A stretch of 64,000 nt of DNA from Arion vulgaris (GCA_020796225.1 CM036758.1:32457647-32521646); one strand, 5' to 3'; shown: positions 11,521 through 24,958, numbered from the stretch's first letter. The notes: a model not told the origin generated them from the letters alone. Translations and numbers: made by a program.

Positions 11521-11959
11521 AGTTGTTGATCATCTGTTGTTTTGTTGCGTTTGTTTGTTCATGCTAATTATGTGTCATGTTGAGTATTCGTTACAATAGT
11601 AACGAATTGTTACTAATATAGTCAAGTAACTGAGGTTTGCGTCACTAGTGGGAATTGCACGCAGTACGACCCGATTCTCGTATTTCTGGTTAAACCCTCA
11701 TTTCCGTTTCAGCTTTTTGCGAAATGCTTAAAAGTTTTTCCAAAATCTGCTATATCTACTGCTCTACGCTATTAGAATATGGGCACTGTTGCAAGTTTGA
11801 ACAAATAATGGTGTCTGAGTAGTTAGGCCTTGGTTTTCTCGTTGCGAACAGAGGTTTAGTCGTCATAAGGGCGCGGACAGAGGTGTAGTCATCATAAGGG
11901 CGCAGACAGAAGTGTAGTCGCCATAGGGGCGAAGACAGTGGTCTGGTCGTCATAAGGTC

Positions 11960-12640
11960 ATAAGGTCGCATGAACAGTGTACGACAGACAAGCAAGCAAA
12001 CTGAACCATTTCCACACAAGCTGTCTACGTAGACTACTAAAAATAAACTGGCTGGACAAAATTGCAGATACCGAAGTCCTCACAAGAGCAAAGATTCCAA
12101 ACGTCAACACACTGTTACAGAAGGCCCAAGTGAGATGGGCCAGTCATGTTGCCCAGATGCCTGATAAACGCACCCAAAACAGCTGATGTATGGCGAGCTT
12201 GAAGGGGACAAACAATCAGTTGGTGGACAGAAAAAAACGCTTTAAAGACACTCTTAAACCACAACCAACTCTAACTAGAGCTGACTGTGCTTAAACTGTC
12301 TCTGAAATAATTCTATATAGACACCACGTGCTGGGAATTCCTTGCGCAAGATCGCCAATGTGGCGCTGTAACAATACAAGAGGATCTCGCAAAGCTGAGA
12401 ATCGTCGTGCCGCAGAGGCGCAGGAAAAACGAGCTGCGCGAAAACACAGAATACCAACATCCAGTCACCCACGTGTCTAACCTTTATCATATATGCCCCA
12501 ACTGTGGTATAGGATTGTGTTCGAGAATTGGTCTCTACAATCACCTCTGCATACACCAGAGAGGTGGAACAAAAAATGTCTGAGGTTTGTTGTTATCATC
12601 GCTTGCGATGGACTGCTACTATAAGATAATACAACGTAGC
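11960..12640 (+). mobile_element. LINE-Z relic: RT C-terminus plus C2H2 zinc finger
   Basis: Reads [20 protein letters not shown], then [13 protein letters not shown]. After a gap comes CPNCGIGLCSRIGLYNHLCI followed by H, a C-x2-C-x12-H-x4-H finger. This is a usual C-terminal ending of one class of invertebrate LINEs. Other copies lie at 17780-18560 (-), 37600-38440 (-) and 62550-63390 (+). 12640-13215 has no recognised feature apart from a CT-rich tract at 13020-13130. Confidence 0.75.
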
Positions 12641-13219
12641 ATGAAACAGTAATACTTTCAATTTCTCTACGCATGGGAGCACAAAATGACCACATGTCTT
12701 CTTCTTCAAGTGTTTTATTATGTTTACATCGTCGCTTTAATAATCTTGGCTCAAGACCAGATACATTTCAAAACTTACTGGAGGCGTAAATGAATAACTT
12801 CTGTAAACAAAGTAAGTAAACGATTTAAATCATAATATTTGACACAATTTTACGAATTGACTTTGGACCAGTATGTTGTGTTGGAATTTATATTTTAGTT
12901 TCGGATTTTAGTTGTAGATTTTCTGGTTTGTGTCTATACAATTTTATTGCGAGAGTTTTGTTCCGGTGTTTATAGAAATAGTCGCAGATTTCAAAGCAAG
13001 TTTTCATTGAGATTTAAGAAAACTCTTTTCTTCTGATTTTCTTTTTCTTTCTTTCTTCTTCAAGTTCTTCCTTCTTCATTGTCTCATCGTCTTCTTCTTC
13101 AATTCCACAACCCTTCCTCTTCTGTGTGCAGTAAACAGTTTCAGCAAAAAAAAATAAAAATGGTGGACTCGGCTGCTTAGGACATGTTAAATGTTTATTA
13201 GAGTGGTCAGAAAAGAACA

Positions 13220-13690
13220 GCATAACAGGGTATATGAGTAGGTTCATCAATCAATATCGAATTGGTATGGTTAATCGCTGGACGGTTTTGGGAGATATTG
13301 CGAAGGAGATCGGAACACCCATGGACATGTCCGCAGTTCAATGAAGATATTCCAAACTGAAACTGTTTAGTCATCATCAAATAGCTTATCCTGAGCAGAA
13401 CTTTTCCACCCCAACAGTCCTCCTGAATTTCTCTCTCTCATAGGCCAGATGTCCTGCCTCTGCAGCTGTTATGTTCAAACCATCAGTTACATCCTGAATC
13501 CATCTTCTCCGTGGTCTTCCTCTTCTTCTCTTTGCCGGTATGCCTCCTTCCATGATGGTCCTCTTCAGACCATGTCTTTTTATATGTCCAAAATATCTCA
13601 ATTTTTTCTTTCTTATTTGTAGCATCAGTCAGTTTATCTTTGATTTTGAGTTCTTTCTGGATAGATCTATTTGTTCTCTTCTCTGTCCAA
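13220..13690 (-). mobile_element. Family J2 repeat followed by LINE RT relic
   Basis: 13220-13370 matches family J2 (TATGAGTAGGTTCATCAATC; copies at 8140 and 61720). 13386-13625 on the minus strand reads KLRYFGHIKRHGLKRTIMEG and RRGRPRRRWIQDVTDGLN, close to the copy at 9375. Confidence 0.75.
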
Positions 13691-13713
13691 GAAACTGTTT
13701 AATATTGTAAAAC

Positions 13714-13990
13714 ATGATTGATTGTCGAAGAGTTGAAGGTCGATATATGAGGGATGCTTTTCGGTCTCTTTGTTCCTACCTGTTGGATGAAGACATTAAA
13801 ATAGATGTTGAATCGATCCAGCGATTTAGGGAATTTAGAGCTACCCGTTGTACATGTAGAACTGGATGCCAGAGGGGCAGAGAGGAGTTGTTTAACTAGC
13901 GAGCTACGGGAACCATCAGTATACATACCCTTCGACATCTATTGGGGAAGACTGCGCATTTGGGGTTTTCCCGGAGTGCATTGACGTCAG
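13714..13990 (+). mobile_element. RNase H-class LINE fragment
   Basis: Plus-strand frame DCRRVEGRYMRDAFRSLCSY then LLDEDIKIDVESIQRFREFR matches the minus-strand text LLLDKDTKLDVESIERFTEF at about 29100-29190, the segment from which the 40-bp array at 29166-29700 grew. Confidence 0.55.
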
Positions 13991-14161
13991 TTCGGTAACC
14001 AATAACCAATAATATTGTGAAAATGAAGAAAAAAAAACCTCACAGTGGCTAGCGATATTGATATCTTTATAGAGTTTATCACAAAATTGTACTGGTGAGA
14101 CTGTCATTTAAACATTCTTCAGTGATTCAGCTGTACTTGACTTTTTGATGATAATAATTGT

Positions 14162-14773
14162 TTATTGAGCTGACCTCCCAGCACTCTAGGCAGGCTTATA
14201 AGTGCGTAGTCTCACCCAGTTGATGCTGATTATTGAGCTGACCTCCCAGCACTCTAGGCAGGCTTATAAGTGCGTAGTCTCACCCAGTTGATGCTGATTA
14301 TTGAGCTGACCTCCCAGCACTCTAGGCAGGCTTATAAGTGCGTAGTCTCACCCAGTTGATGCTGATTATTGAGCTGACCTCCCAGCACTCTAGGCAGGCT
14401 TATAAGTGCGTAGTCTCACCCAGTTGATGCTGATTATTGAGCTGACCTCCCAGCACTCTAGGCAGGCTTATAAGTGCGTAGTCTCACCCAATTGATGCTG
14501 ATTATTGAACTGACCTCACAGCACTCTAGGCAGGCTTATAAGTGCGTAGTCTCACCCAGTTGATGCTGATTATTGAGCTGACCTCCCAGCACTCTAGGCA
14601 GGCTTATAAGTGCGTAGTCTCACCCAATTGATGCTGATTATTGAACTGACCTCACAGCACTCTAGGCAGGCTTATAAGTGCGTAGTCTCACCCAGTTGAT
14701 GCTGATTATTGAGCTGACCTCCCAGCACTCCAGGCATGCTTATAAGTGCTCAGTCTCACCCAGTTAATGCTGA
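14162..14773. repeat. 68-bp minisatellite, 9 copies
   Basis: Unit starts TTATTGAGCTGACCTCCCAG and ends CACCCAGTTGATGCTGA. Total length 612 bp is exactly nine units. Two units share the variants GAACTGACCTCACAGC and CCCAATTG in alternating order, so they were copied as a block. It abuts family E sequence on the right. Confidence 0.95.
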
Positions 14774-15970
14774 GAAATGTATGCTTGCAGATTGTTCCCG
14801 TTGTTCGTTGGTTAAACACACTATTCAGCACCACCCGAATGTGCAGAACAATTGGAAAGCCCAGCAGAGGTAAAGTCATTGCGCCTTTCTGCTTGCAGGG
14901 AACTACAGCTGCCTTGTAGTTTGATTGGAGACAATCAAAGGCTAGCGGAGCAAACCGTACACAAAACTGGACGGTAGGCAAACCTAGCAGTCCATTAACA
15001 AGACGAGTATAGCTGGACAAATGACGCTCATCAGCCAGGGAGGGCAGGTCGTCTACGGGTCGCTGCCCTGAAAGAAAATAACAACCTGCTGCCTATGGGT
15101 TTTGGCTGGGGACAGCAAAAGGCTAACGGAGAGCGAACCCAGTAAACGCTGGTTGAAATCGAACACGCCGCCGAAGGATAAGCACCTGAGCTCCAATAGG
15201 TACTGAAGGCGTGCACGTACACCCGTTCTTGATGTTTGGCTGCTTATATATCACAATCTACGATCGAAGAAAAAAAAAAAATATATCACAATCGAATGAT
15301 AAAAGTGGCCTAAGAACGATCACGAAAGAGAGAAACACACTCCTCACTCTACTCCTCTGACATACAGTTCTACTTGTAATAATATAATAATAATATAGTT
15401 TCCCATAGCCTTTTGACAGCTTAGGGTATACAGTGCTTGTCATTTCACATTTATAATTTCTTGTATACAGGAGGGAGAAGGGCAAATTCCTTTCCTCACG
15501 CGTGGAACGTCGAATGTAGGATTGAGCCCACAACCATCTTGTGTCCAAGTCGTTAGTCTAACGTATTATGCCTTACGCTAACCTGTTGTACAACGTCCGC
15601 ATGTCCGGGACAGTTGATTAATTTGTTGATAGGATCATTATCATTACACTTCGGTGAGTAACCATATGTGTTCCGATCTCTTTCTTAAATAGAAAGATCA
15701 GTGAACAAACTCCATAGCACCGGCGAGGATCTCCAATGTAATTTAGAAAAAAAGTGAAAATATTTTGTATGAATTAAAAAAATTAATTTTATTATGAACT
15801 ATTGCCCGGGCAGCGGCTTTCCAGCCTGATTTTATTGGTTTTGAATTGACAAGAGTTCTTTTATGTGCTCAACTTGAACACGGGACCTACGTGTTATTAA
15901 ATATCCCGATGACTCCACAAGTGAGCAAACCTAGTACCTTTGAAACGAGAGGCCAAACCCAACCTGTACG
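14774..15970 (-). repeat. Interspersed repeats E, F and G
   Basis: 14774-15240: family E, inverted (compare 63660-64000). 15380-15560: family F, inverted (CATAGCCTTTTGACAGCTTA; compare 26330-26430). 15600-15960: family G in plus orientation (CAGCGGCTTTCCAGCCTG; compare 34295-34590 and 54985-55420). None shows a coding frame. Confidence 0.6.
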
Positions 15971-16500
15971 CCACAGAGACCACATGAAGATCCAGGACAG
16001 GAGATCTACGTAAGCCTTTGAAGGTTAGAAAGCTAGATAGGCGACACCCACTCGTGAAGCAACCTGCCATTTTGGACCTTCCAAATAACATGTTACAATT
16101 GTCTCCATCCTCTCTGTGTTCCCGTGACCCCACTGATAAAACCACATAACATGTCCCCTGCAAGACTGTCCCCTCTATGTCCTCCCTAGAAAAGGATGCT
16201 GGCCCAACAACTCTACATTGAAAACTACATGTCACTAAAGATGAGCTCTAGACAACAGTCGACTTCATTATACGAACGCGTCTAACGGTATAATCATAAA
16301 AATAGCTATCGCAAAGGAGAAGAACCTTCCGAACCATCTGCGAGTCAAACATAAAAAAAACACCAAATCCCAGAGAGCCACTGGAGAGCAGCAGTAGCTT
16401 CTTCAATCTACCTCCTCTTACTGGAAGTAGTTGTCCTGTATGCTTCATTCCGATCAGCAACGATGTTTTTTGTTTTTCTCCAATCCTATTTTGTCTCATG
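15970..16500 (+). mobile_element. 3' end of an RNase H-class LINE
   Basis: 16150-16315 encodes ELXTTVDFIIRTRLTV and a stop, then ATAGCTATCGCAAAGGAGAA. The same ending (GATCGCAAAGAAGAAGAAG) is at 56130-56165. Such a short hydrophobic C-terminus followed by an A/G-rich tail is usual for this LINE class. Confidence 0.55.
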
Positions 16501-17235
16501 ATAGGCAGAGATTTATAGAACGGGTTTTTGTGTGCGCTTCATAAATAGTGTTTTTCACCGCCTATGTCATTTCTGAGGTCCACCTTTTGTGTGGCTGGCC
16601 TTTTGTTTTGTATCCACTGTATCGGAATAGCATTACCCTTTGACGTGCACTGTTTCGGAGTAACATTTCTCTTTGAGGTGCACTGTATCGGAATAGCATT
16701 ACCCTTTGACGTGCACTGTGTGTTGGTAATCTGCTTATGTGGCCAAGTCATTTAATTTGTTGTTTCTTGATGAAGTTCAGTACTGATTTTGTACACACTT
16801 TTTTCTCCTTATGTCTTCTTTTCTAAACCGGTCTCGTCTTGATACTCCGAGCATTCTGCGTAGACACTTCATCTCCGTCGTGACTAGTTTTCTTCTATAA
16901 TTTAATGTCAGCGTCCAAGTTTGGCACTGATAGCATAATGTTGGGAGAAAGATTGTGTTGAACAATTCTCTTCTAGTGTTCATGGTGACATGTTTGCATT
17001 TCTAACCGGTCTCATCATTCTGCGTAGACACTTCATCTCCGTCGTGACTAGTTTTCTTCTATCATTTAATGTCAGCGTCCAAGTTTGGCACTGATAGCAT
17101 AATGTTGGGAGAAAGATTGTGTTGAACAATTCTCTTCTAGTGTTCATGGTGACATGTTTGCATTTCTAACCGGTCTCATCATTCTGCGTAGACACTTCAT
17201 CTCTGTCGGGATTAGTTTTATTCTATCGTTTGATA
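16500..17235 (-). mobile_element. LINE-K relic with 164-bp tandem duplication
   Basis: Minus strand reads TIFLPTLCYQCQTWTLTLNY and KCLRRMLGVSRRDR (16777-16983). The 16990-17230 part repeats the same codons with a period of about 164 bp. It also contains the sequence that is the parent of the 53-bp array (here GTAATCTGCTTATGTGGCCA at 16726). 17240-17780 holds no recognised feature. Confidence 0.7.
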
Positions 17236-17779
17236 CAGCAACAATGAAACGGATAAGAATAGCCACGATTAACGAGATTTGAAAAACTGTCGCTCATCCT
17301 TAAAATAGAAACAGAAACAGTGAGAATTAAAAATCGGATACTGTACACTTGTGGCAGATTTTTGACGCGAGTTATGTCAAATTACTAACAATTCTCAAGT
17401 GTTGTCTCAACCATTTTCTTAAGTGGGGTTTCATCGCTAGCAAGTTTAATGAAAAAAAGTATGTGTTATAAACGAAAAAATGAGTTAATTTGTTTCTGTC
17501 GTTGTAAACATAATTAGATCACTTTATGATCATGCGTCTTCTGCATGACTAATCACACTACAGTTATAACTAATGTAAATAATGTAATGTTATAAATAAT
17601 ATGGCACTTCCTTCCTTCCTATCGTTCACTTGAAATATTGTGTATACATTTCCCTCGATTAACATTAACTGTTTTTGCAATAGAAAAATGCGTGTTGTTA
17701 AAAGATTTTACCTTTATATCTTTGTTTGTGTTATATCTTATCTTCATACTTAATAATAATAATATTAATAGCCGTCCAT

Positions 17780-18560
17780 CAGAAGCGATGGTGACACCAG
17801 CCTCAGACGTGTGTTGTTGCACCTCTCTGGTATGTGTGGAGGCGACTGTAGAGTCAATCCCCTAACACTATCCCCTACCATAGTTGGGGCATACATGATC
17901 AAGGTTAGACATGTGGGTGTTGTGTGTTTTGTCTTTTCACGCAGCTCGTTTTCTCTGTGCCCCAACGGCACGACGATTCTTAGCTATGTGAGATCCTCTT
18001 GTGTTGTTACACATGTGGCAATCTTGCGCAATGGATTCCCAGCATGTGATGTCTTTATCGAAGCATTTTAGAGACACTTAAAGAGTGTCTTTAAAGCGTT
18101 TTTTATATACACCATTGATCGTTTGTCCCCTTCAAGCTCGCCATACATCAACTGTTTTGGGATGAATTTATCAGGCATCCGAGCATCGATCGACCCATCT
18201 CACTTGGCCCTTCTGCAAAATGATATTGACGCTTGGGATATTGGCTCTTAACCCTTTAGCTGCTAAAGACGTATATAAACGTTTTTCCCATTCACTTCTA
18301 AAGACGCATTAACATGTCTGTTAGTATCTCTCCTCTGTGGGCTAAAGACGTGTTAACACGTTATACATTGCTACTATCACTGCTATAGGCGTACATTCAC
18401 GTTTGTGACCTAGAAGCAAAGAGTAGCTATTTTTAGCTCAGCCTTCAGAAAGTATGTAGTAGCGAAAGGATTAAGAGGATTTCGGTATCTGGAACATTGT
18501 CCCACCAGTCTATATTTAGTAGTCTGCGTATATAACTTTCATGGACTCACTCTAACCACC
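17780..18560 (-). mobile_element. LINE-Z relic interrupted by a piggyBac-type MITE
   Basis: Inverted copy of the 11960-12640 element: zinc-finger part at 17800-18080, RT C-terminal part at 18090-18247 and 18475-18560. The halves join cleanly across the MITE at TTAA. Confidence 0.7.
18252..18470. mobile_element. piggyBac-type MITE, 219 bp
   Basis: Flanked by TTAA at 18248-18251 and 18471-18474. Ends are inverted: CCCTTTAGCTGCTA at the left and TAGTAGCGAAAGGA at the right. A second copy, also 219 bp, lies at 25405-25623. It has no coding capacity. Confidence 0.85.
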
Positions 18561-18793
18561 CTCTCAATAGCTATGACTAATCGCTTTATGATTAATTTTT
18601 TTTTTGCTGCTATTCCATTGTTTCTAATTACAGAGCAAAGATTTTCCAAAGTTTTGACGTTTCAATGTTTTCATTCTGTTTTCTATCCCTGTTTTGTCTT
18701 TTGGTATCAGGCTGAAAAAAAGGGATCTGGAGAGATCCCCGTTTGCGCTTTGTACAAGGTGAAATTTAGTGCATCTAATTTCAAGAAACAATA
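18560..18793 (+). mobile_element. LINE 3'-end fragment
   Basis: TTGTACAAGGTGAAATTTAG and the preceding 80 bp match positions 1-100 in inverse orientation. It leads directly into the 53-bp array. Confidence 0.5.
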
Positions 18794-21700
18794 AATAGTT
18801 CAGCCACATAAGCAGATTACTAACAGACAGTGTGCATTAAAGAACAAATAGTTCAGCCACATAAGCAGATTACTAACAGACAGTGTGCATTAAAGAACAA
18901 ATAGTTCAGCCACATAAGCAGATTATCAACAGACAGTGTGCATTAAAGAACAAATAGTTCAGCCACATAAGCAGATTACTAACAGACAGTGTGCATTAAA
19001 GAACAAATAGTTCAGCCACATAAGCAGATTACCAACAGACAGTGTGCATTAAAGAACAAATAGTTCAGCCACATAAGCAGATTACTAACAGACAGTGTGC
19101 ATTAAAGAACAAATAGTTCAGCCACATAAGCAGATTATCAACAGACAGTGTGCATTAAAGAACAAATAGTTCAGCCACATAAGCAGATTATCAACAGACA
19201 GTGTGCATTAAAGAACAAATAGTTCAGCCACATAAGCAGATTACCAACAGACAGTGTGCATTAAAGAACAAATAGTTCAGCCACATAAGCAGATTATCAA
19301 CAGACAGTGTGCATTAAAGAACAAATAGTTCAGCCACATAAGCAGATTATCAACAGACAGTGTGCATTAAAGAACAAATAGTTCAGCCACATAAGCAGAT
19401 TATCAACAGACAGTGTGCATTAAAGAACAAATAGTTCAGCCACATAAGCAGATTACCAACAGACAGTGTGTATTAAAGAACAAATAGTTCAGCCACATAA
19501 GCAGATTACCAACAGACAGTGTGCATTAAAGAACAAATAGTTCAGCCACATAAGCAGATTATCAACAGACAGTGTGCATTAAAGAACAAATAGTTCAGCC
19601 ACATAAGCAGATTATCAACAGACAGTGTGTATTAAAGAACAAATAGTTCAGCCACATAAGCAGATTACCAACAGACAGTGTGTATTAAAGAACAAATAGT
19701 TCAGCCACATAAGCAGATTACCAACAGACAGTGTGTATTAAAGAACAAATAGTTCAGCCACATAAGCAGATTATCAACAGACAGTGTGCATTAAAGAACA
19801 AATAGTTCAGCCACATAAGCAGATTACCAACAGACAGTGTGCATTAAAGAACAAATAGTTCAGCCACATAAGCAGATTACTAACAGACAGTGTGCATTAA
19901 AGAACAAATAGTTCAGCCACATAAGCAGATTACTAACAGACAGTGTGCATTAAAGAACAAATAGTTCAGCCACATAAGCAGATTACTAACAGACAGTGTG
20001 CATTAAAGAACAAATAGTTCAGCCACATAAGCAGATTACCAACAGACAGTGTGCATTAAAGAACAAATAGTTCAGCCACATAAGCAGATTATCAACAGAC
20101 AGTGTGCATTAAAGAACAAATAGTTCAGCCATATAAGCAGATTATCAACAGACAGTGTGCATTAAAGAACAAATAGTTCAGCCACATAAGCAGATTACCA
20201 ACAGACAGTGTGCATTAAAGAACAAATAGTTCAGCCACATAAGCAGATTACTAACAGACAGTGTGCATTAAAGAACAAATAGTTCAGCCACATAAGCAGA
20301 TTATCAACAGACAGTGTGCATTAAAGAACAAATAGTTCAGCCACATAAGCAGATTATCAACAGACAGTGTGCATTAAAGAACAAATAGTTCAGCCATATA
20401 AGCAGATTATCAACAGACAGTGTGCATTAAAGAACAAATAGTTCAGCCACATAAGCAGATTACTAACAGACAGTGTGCATTAAAGAACAAATAGTTCAGC
20501 CACATAAGCAGATTATCAACAGACAGTGTGCATTAAAGAACAAATAGTTCAGCCACATAAGCAGATTATCAACAGACAGTGTGCATTAAAGAACAAATAG
20601 TTAAGCCACATAAGCAGATTACCAACAGACAGTGTGCATTAAAGAACAAATAGTTCAGCCACATAAGCAGATTACCAACAGACAGTGTGCATTAAAGAAC
20701 AAATAGTTCAGCCACATAAGCAGATTACCAACAGACAGTGTGCATTAAAGAACAAATAGTTCAGCCACATAAGCAGATTACCAACAGACAGTGTGCATTA
20801 AAGAACAAATAGTTCAGCCACATAAGCAGATTACCAACAGACAGTGTGCATTAAAGAACAAATAGTTCAGCCACATAAGCAGATTATCAACAGACAGTGT
20901 GCATTAAAGAACAAATAGTTCAGCCACATAAGCAGATTACCAACAGACAGTGTGCATTAAAGAACAAATAGTTCAGCCATATAAGCAGATTATCAACAGA
21001 CAGTGTGCATTAAAGAACAAATAGTTCAGCCACATAAGCAGATTACCAACAGACAGTGTGCATTAAAGAACAAATAGTTCAGCCATATAAGCAGATTATC
21101 AACAGACAGTGTGCATTAAAGAACAAATAGTTCAGCCATATAAGCAGATTATCAACAGACAGTGTGCTTCAAAGAACAAATAGTTCAGCCACATAAGCAG
21201 ATTACCAACAGACAGTGTGTATTAAAGAACAAATAGTTCAGCCACATAAGCAGATTACCAACAGACAGTGTGCATTAAAGAACAAATAGTTCAGCCACAT
21301 AAGCAGATTACCAACAGACAGTGTGTATTAAAGAACAAATAGTTCAGCCACATAAGCAGATTACCAACAGACAGTGTGTATTAAAGAACAAATAGTTCAG
21401 CCATATAAGCAGATTACCAACAGACAGTGTGCATTAAAGAACAAATAGTTCAGCCACATAAGCAGATTACCAACAGACAGTGTGCATTAAAGAACAAATA
21501 GTTCAGACACATAAGCAGATTACCAACAGACAGTGTGCATTAAAGAACAAATAGTTCAGCCACATAAGCAGATTACCAACAGACAGTGTGCATTAAAGAA
21601 CAAATAGTTCAGCCACATAAGCAGATTACCAACAGACAGTGTGCATTAAAGAACAAATAGTTCAGCCACATAAGCAGATTATCAACAGACAGTGTGCATT

Positions 21701-22981
21701 AAAGAACAAATAGTTCAGCCACATAAGCAGATTACCAACAGACAGTGTGCATTAAAGAACAAATAGTTCAGCCACATAAGCAGATTACCAACAGACAGTG
21801 TGCATTAAAGAACAAATAGTTCAGCCACATAAGCAGATTACCAACAGACAGTGTGCATTAAAGAACAAATAGTTCAGCCATATAAGCAGATTACCAACAG
21901 ACAGTGTGCATTAAAGAACAAATAGTTCAGCCACATAAGCAGATTACCAACAGACAGTGTGCATTAAAGAACAAATAGTTCAGCCATATAAGCAGATTAC
22001 CAACAGACAGTGTGCATTAAAGAACAAATAGTTCAGCCACATAAGCAGATTACCAACAGACAGTGTGCATTAAAGAACAAATAGTTCAGCCATATAAGCA
22101 GATTATCAACAGACAGTGTGCATTAAAGAACAAATAGTTCAGCCACATAAGCAGATTACCAACAGACAGTGTGCATTAAAGAACAAATAGTTCAGCCATA
22201 TAAGCAGATTATCAACAGACAGTGTGCATTAAAGAACAAATAGTTCAGCCATATAAGCAGATTATCAACAGACAGTGTGCTTCAAAGAACAAATAGTTCA
22301 GCCACATAAGCAGATTACCAACAGACAGTGTGTATTAAAGAACAAATAGTTCAGCCACATAAGCAGATTACCAACAGACAGTGTGCATTAAAGAACAAAT
22401 AGTTCAGCCACATAAGCAGATTACCAACAGACAGTGTGTATTAAAGAACAAATAGTTCAGCCACATAAGCAGATTACCAACAGACAGTGTGTATTAAAGA
22501 ACAAATAGTTCAGCCATATAAGCAGATTACCAACAGACAGTGTGCATTAAAGAACAAATAGTTCAGCCACATAAGCAGATTACCAACAGACAGTGTGCAT
22601 TAAAGAACAAATAGTTCAGCCACATAAGCAGATTACCAACAGACAGTGTGCATTAAAGAACAAATAGTTCAGCCACATAAGCAGATTACCAACAGACAGT
22701 GTGCATTAAAGAACAAATAGTTCAGCCACATAAGCAGATTACTAACAGACAGTGTGCATTAAAGAACAAATAGTTCAGCCACATAAGCAGATTACCAACA
22801 GACAGTGTGCATTAAAGAACAAATAGTTCAGCCACATAAGCAGATTACCAACAGACAGTGTGCATTAAAGAACAAATAGTTCAGCCACATAAGCAGATTA
22901 CCAACAGACAGTGTGCATTAAAGAACAAATAGTTCAGCCACATAAGCAGATTACCAACAGACAGTGTGCTTCAAAGAACAA
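18794..22981. repeat. 53-bp minisatellite, 79 copies, with 1113-bp higher-order repeat
   Basis: Unit ATAGTTCAGCCACATAAGCA then GATTACCAACAGACAGTGTG then CATTAAAGAACAA. Common variants are ATTACC/ATTATC/ATTACT and CACAT/CATAT. The rare unit variant GTGCTTCAAAG occurs at 21166 and 22279, 1113 bp (21 units) apart with matching neighbours, showing a block duplication. The unit is a piece of LINE-K (compare 60106-60160), and LINE-K resumes at 22982. Confidence 0.97.
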
Positions 22982-23440
22982 TACTACTCCGATACAATGA
23001 ATACAACTGAAAAGGATGTACACGCAAAAGGCGGAGCTCAGAGATAACAGAGTCGACGAAAGACACTGTTTATGAAGCACACACAAAACTCCGTTCTAGA
23101 AATCTCTTATCCTGACGCTGTGAGACAAAACAGGATTGGTGAAAAGAAAGAGAGATATTTCGTTTATCCATCGTTTACGTGATCGTTCTCTGGGTCAATT
23201 ACCGATATATCTGAATGCGAGTGCTTATTGTGAAAGACTGTCTTGTGGTAATCTTAATGCATATCCGAACCATTTAACTTGTTGTTTCTTAATTTATTGT
23301 AACCCCGGCAAGGATCCACGTTTTTCTGATTGTGTAGTTTCTGATTTTATCTTTTCTTGTAACATTTATAATTCTTCTTCAACACTTCATCTCTGTTGTT
23401 TTGATTTTGATTTTATCATTGACAATAAAGGATAAAATAA
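22982..23440 (+). mobile_element. LINE-K 3' end (+), then a LINE-K piece (-)
   Basis: 22982-23150 continues the element past the array (ATACTACTCCGATACAATGA, then AGCTCAGAGATAACAGAG) as at 60160-60560. 23150-23440 is in the opposite orientation and codes KKQQVKWFGYALRLPQDS. 23440-23890 shows nothing recognisable. Confidence 0.65.
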
Positions 23441-23889
23441 GAATTAAAACGACAGAGATTCAGTGTACAATTTTGTCATTATTGAGGTCCATTTCCTAAC
23501 CCTGCGGAAAATAAAAAAAACCCGAGTTAATTCATTGTTATAAATATTGACCTTCAGGTCGTTATATCTTTGACCTGTGAATTCGTTTGCTTATATGTTA
23601 GGTAGAAGATTAAAGCTTCTTTAGACCAGAGCAAACTATAAACTTATAGACTGCTAGAGCCTGGCTGTGTTTAAACCGAAGCACGTACTTTCAACCTTAG
23701 GACAAACCTTGTTTTGGTTATGTTAGAACACGGAGGTGACCTATACGCATACGATTTGAGACAGAAAATATGAATTCAAAGTGGAAGCTAATAACATAAG
23801 TAATTGTCCTTCACGGTCATTGGTTTTCTTTGTGTCTCATGTAATTCCTTTATTGCTCAGTCTAGACCAGCTTATGTTGTGATTTATAT

Positions 23890-24150
23890 GTGTGTTGCTG
23901 GGGTTCGCATGGGGAGCAAAGAATAGTAACATCGCGACTTACAAGGCATGCCGTAAGAGACGACTGAGGTAAGAGCCTAGGGAAGCTACTGTAGTGAATG
24001 AAAAGCGTCGCAGAAATTAGATGTGCTGGCCTAGTTGTAGGCGCATAACTGGCGTAACGTACAGTCGCTCTTAGGCTCAGATCACATACAAATCACAAAG
24101 AGGGTTTAACAAGTAATCGATATGAAGCATTCGAAGAAGAAGATGTATGT
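23890..24150 (+). mobile_element. SINE-C copy
   Basis: Starts TGTGTTGCTGGGGTTCGCAT, runs through AGCAAAGAATAGTAAC and GGCGCATAACTGGCG, and ends GAAGAAGAAG. It is the best reference for the 5' edge that matches the 29-bp array unit. Confidence 0.8.
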
Positions 24151-24174
24151 TCCTTATATAGAGGCTTAAAGCCC

Positions 24175-24530
24175 CTTTAAGCAGAGGCATGATGGGCGTC
24201 TGGCCAAACGGAGGGCGGGCTCCCAATCGGGAGGTCCGGATTCGATCTCGGTAAGGTCAGGGAGGTTTTTTTGTGTCGGAGGCATAAAGAAAAAATATAA
24301 CCTGAACAGTTTGGTGGTGACAGTATTAACCATATTTCAAACAACTTGTCTGCGAAATATTTTACGCGTGTTCTAGACAAATACTATCACTAACCAAGAC
24401 CTGCTTGCACAGTATCAACAAGAGAAAATGAGCACCATCATCCAAAATAGACGAAGGAGATGGATCGAGATGAAGACTAACTCTGTCACGAAAACTGCAA
24501 TGCGATCGACATCAGAATAACGGGTAAGAC
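24175..24530 (+). mobile_element. SINE-H copy and short LINE fragment
   Basis: 24180-24330 has a tRNA-like head (GGGCGTCTGGCCAAACGGAG and GGATTCGATCTCGGTAAGG). 24430-24520 reads RRRWIEMKTNSVTKTAMRST, a LINE C-terminal scrap. Confidence 0.6.
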
Positions 24531-24904
24531 AAAAAAACAAAAAAAAAACAAACAAAACTGGAGGAAAATAGTAAAATGAGAATTGAAACAATTTAAATCA
24601 CACCTGGAACACGATTCAAGTAACGACCAAGCGCAGAGAAGGAAGTGCAAATATGGACAGAGCAGGATGTTATCAATGCGATACGCTCTAATTTATGTGA
24701 TATGGGTGAGTCTCAAACACCGGAACAAGTGCGAGAATTAGGAGTTAAATTTGGACATGCCAGACAGTGTCGTCTTCATGGTAAAGAGAGAGAGAAGATA
24801 TACTAATCAACTTTACATGGGTACTATGAGCAAGTGGACTAGGAATGGCTGCTACAGCGGGGGACATAGTACGCATGTAAATGTCCAATGTGCCATTACG
24901 TCGA

Positions 24905-24958
24905 TCGCATAACATAACATAACATAACATAACATAACATAATATAACATAACATAAC
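24905..24958. repeat. AACAT pentanucleotide microsatellite
   Basis: About ten tandem copies of AACAT with one AATAT variant. Confidence 0.95.

Noticed and set aside
18794..22981. CRISPR-like regular repeats
   Set aside because: Units are head-to-tail with no unique spacers, in an animal genome; it is a minisatellite.
24905..24958. Telomere-like repeat
   Set aside because: AACAT pentamers, only about ten copies; a simple microsatellite.
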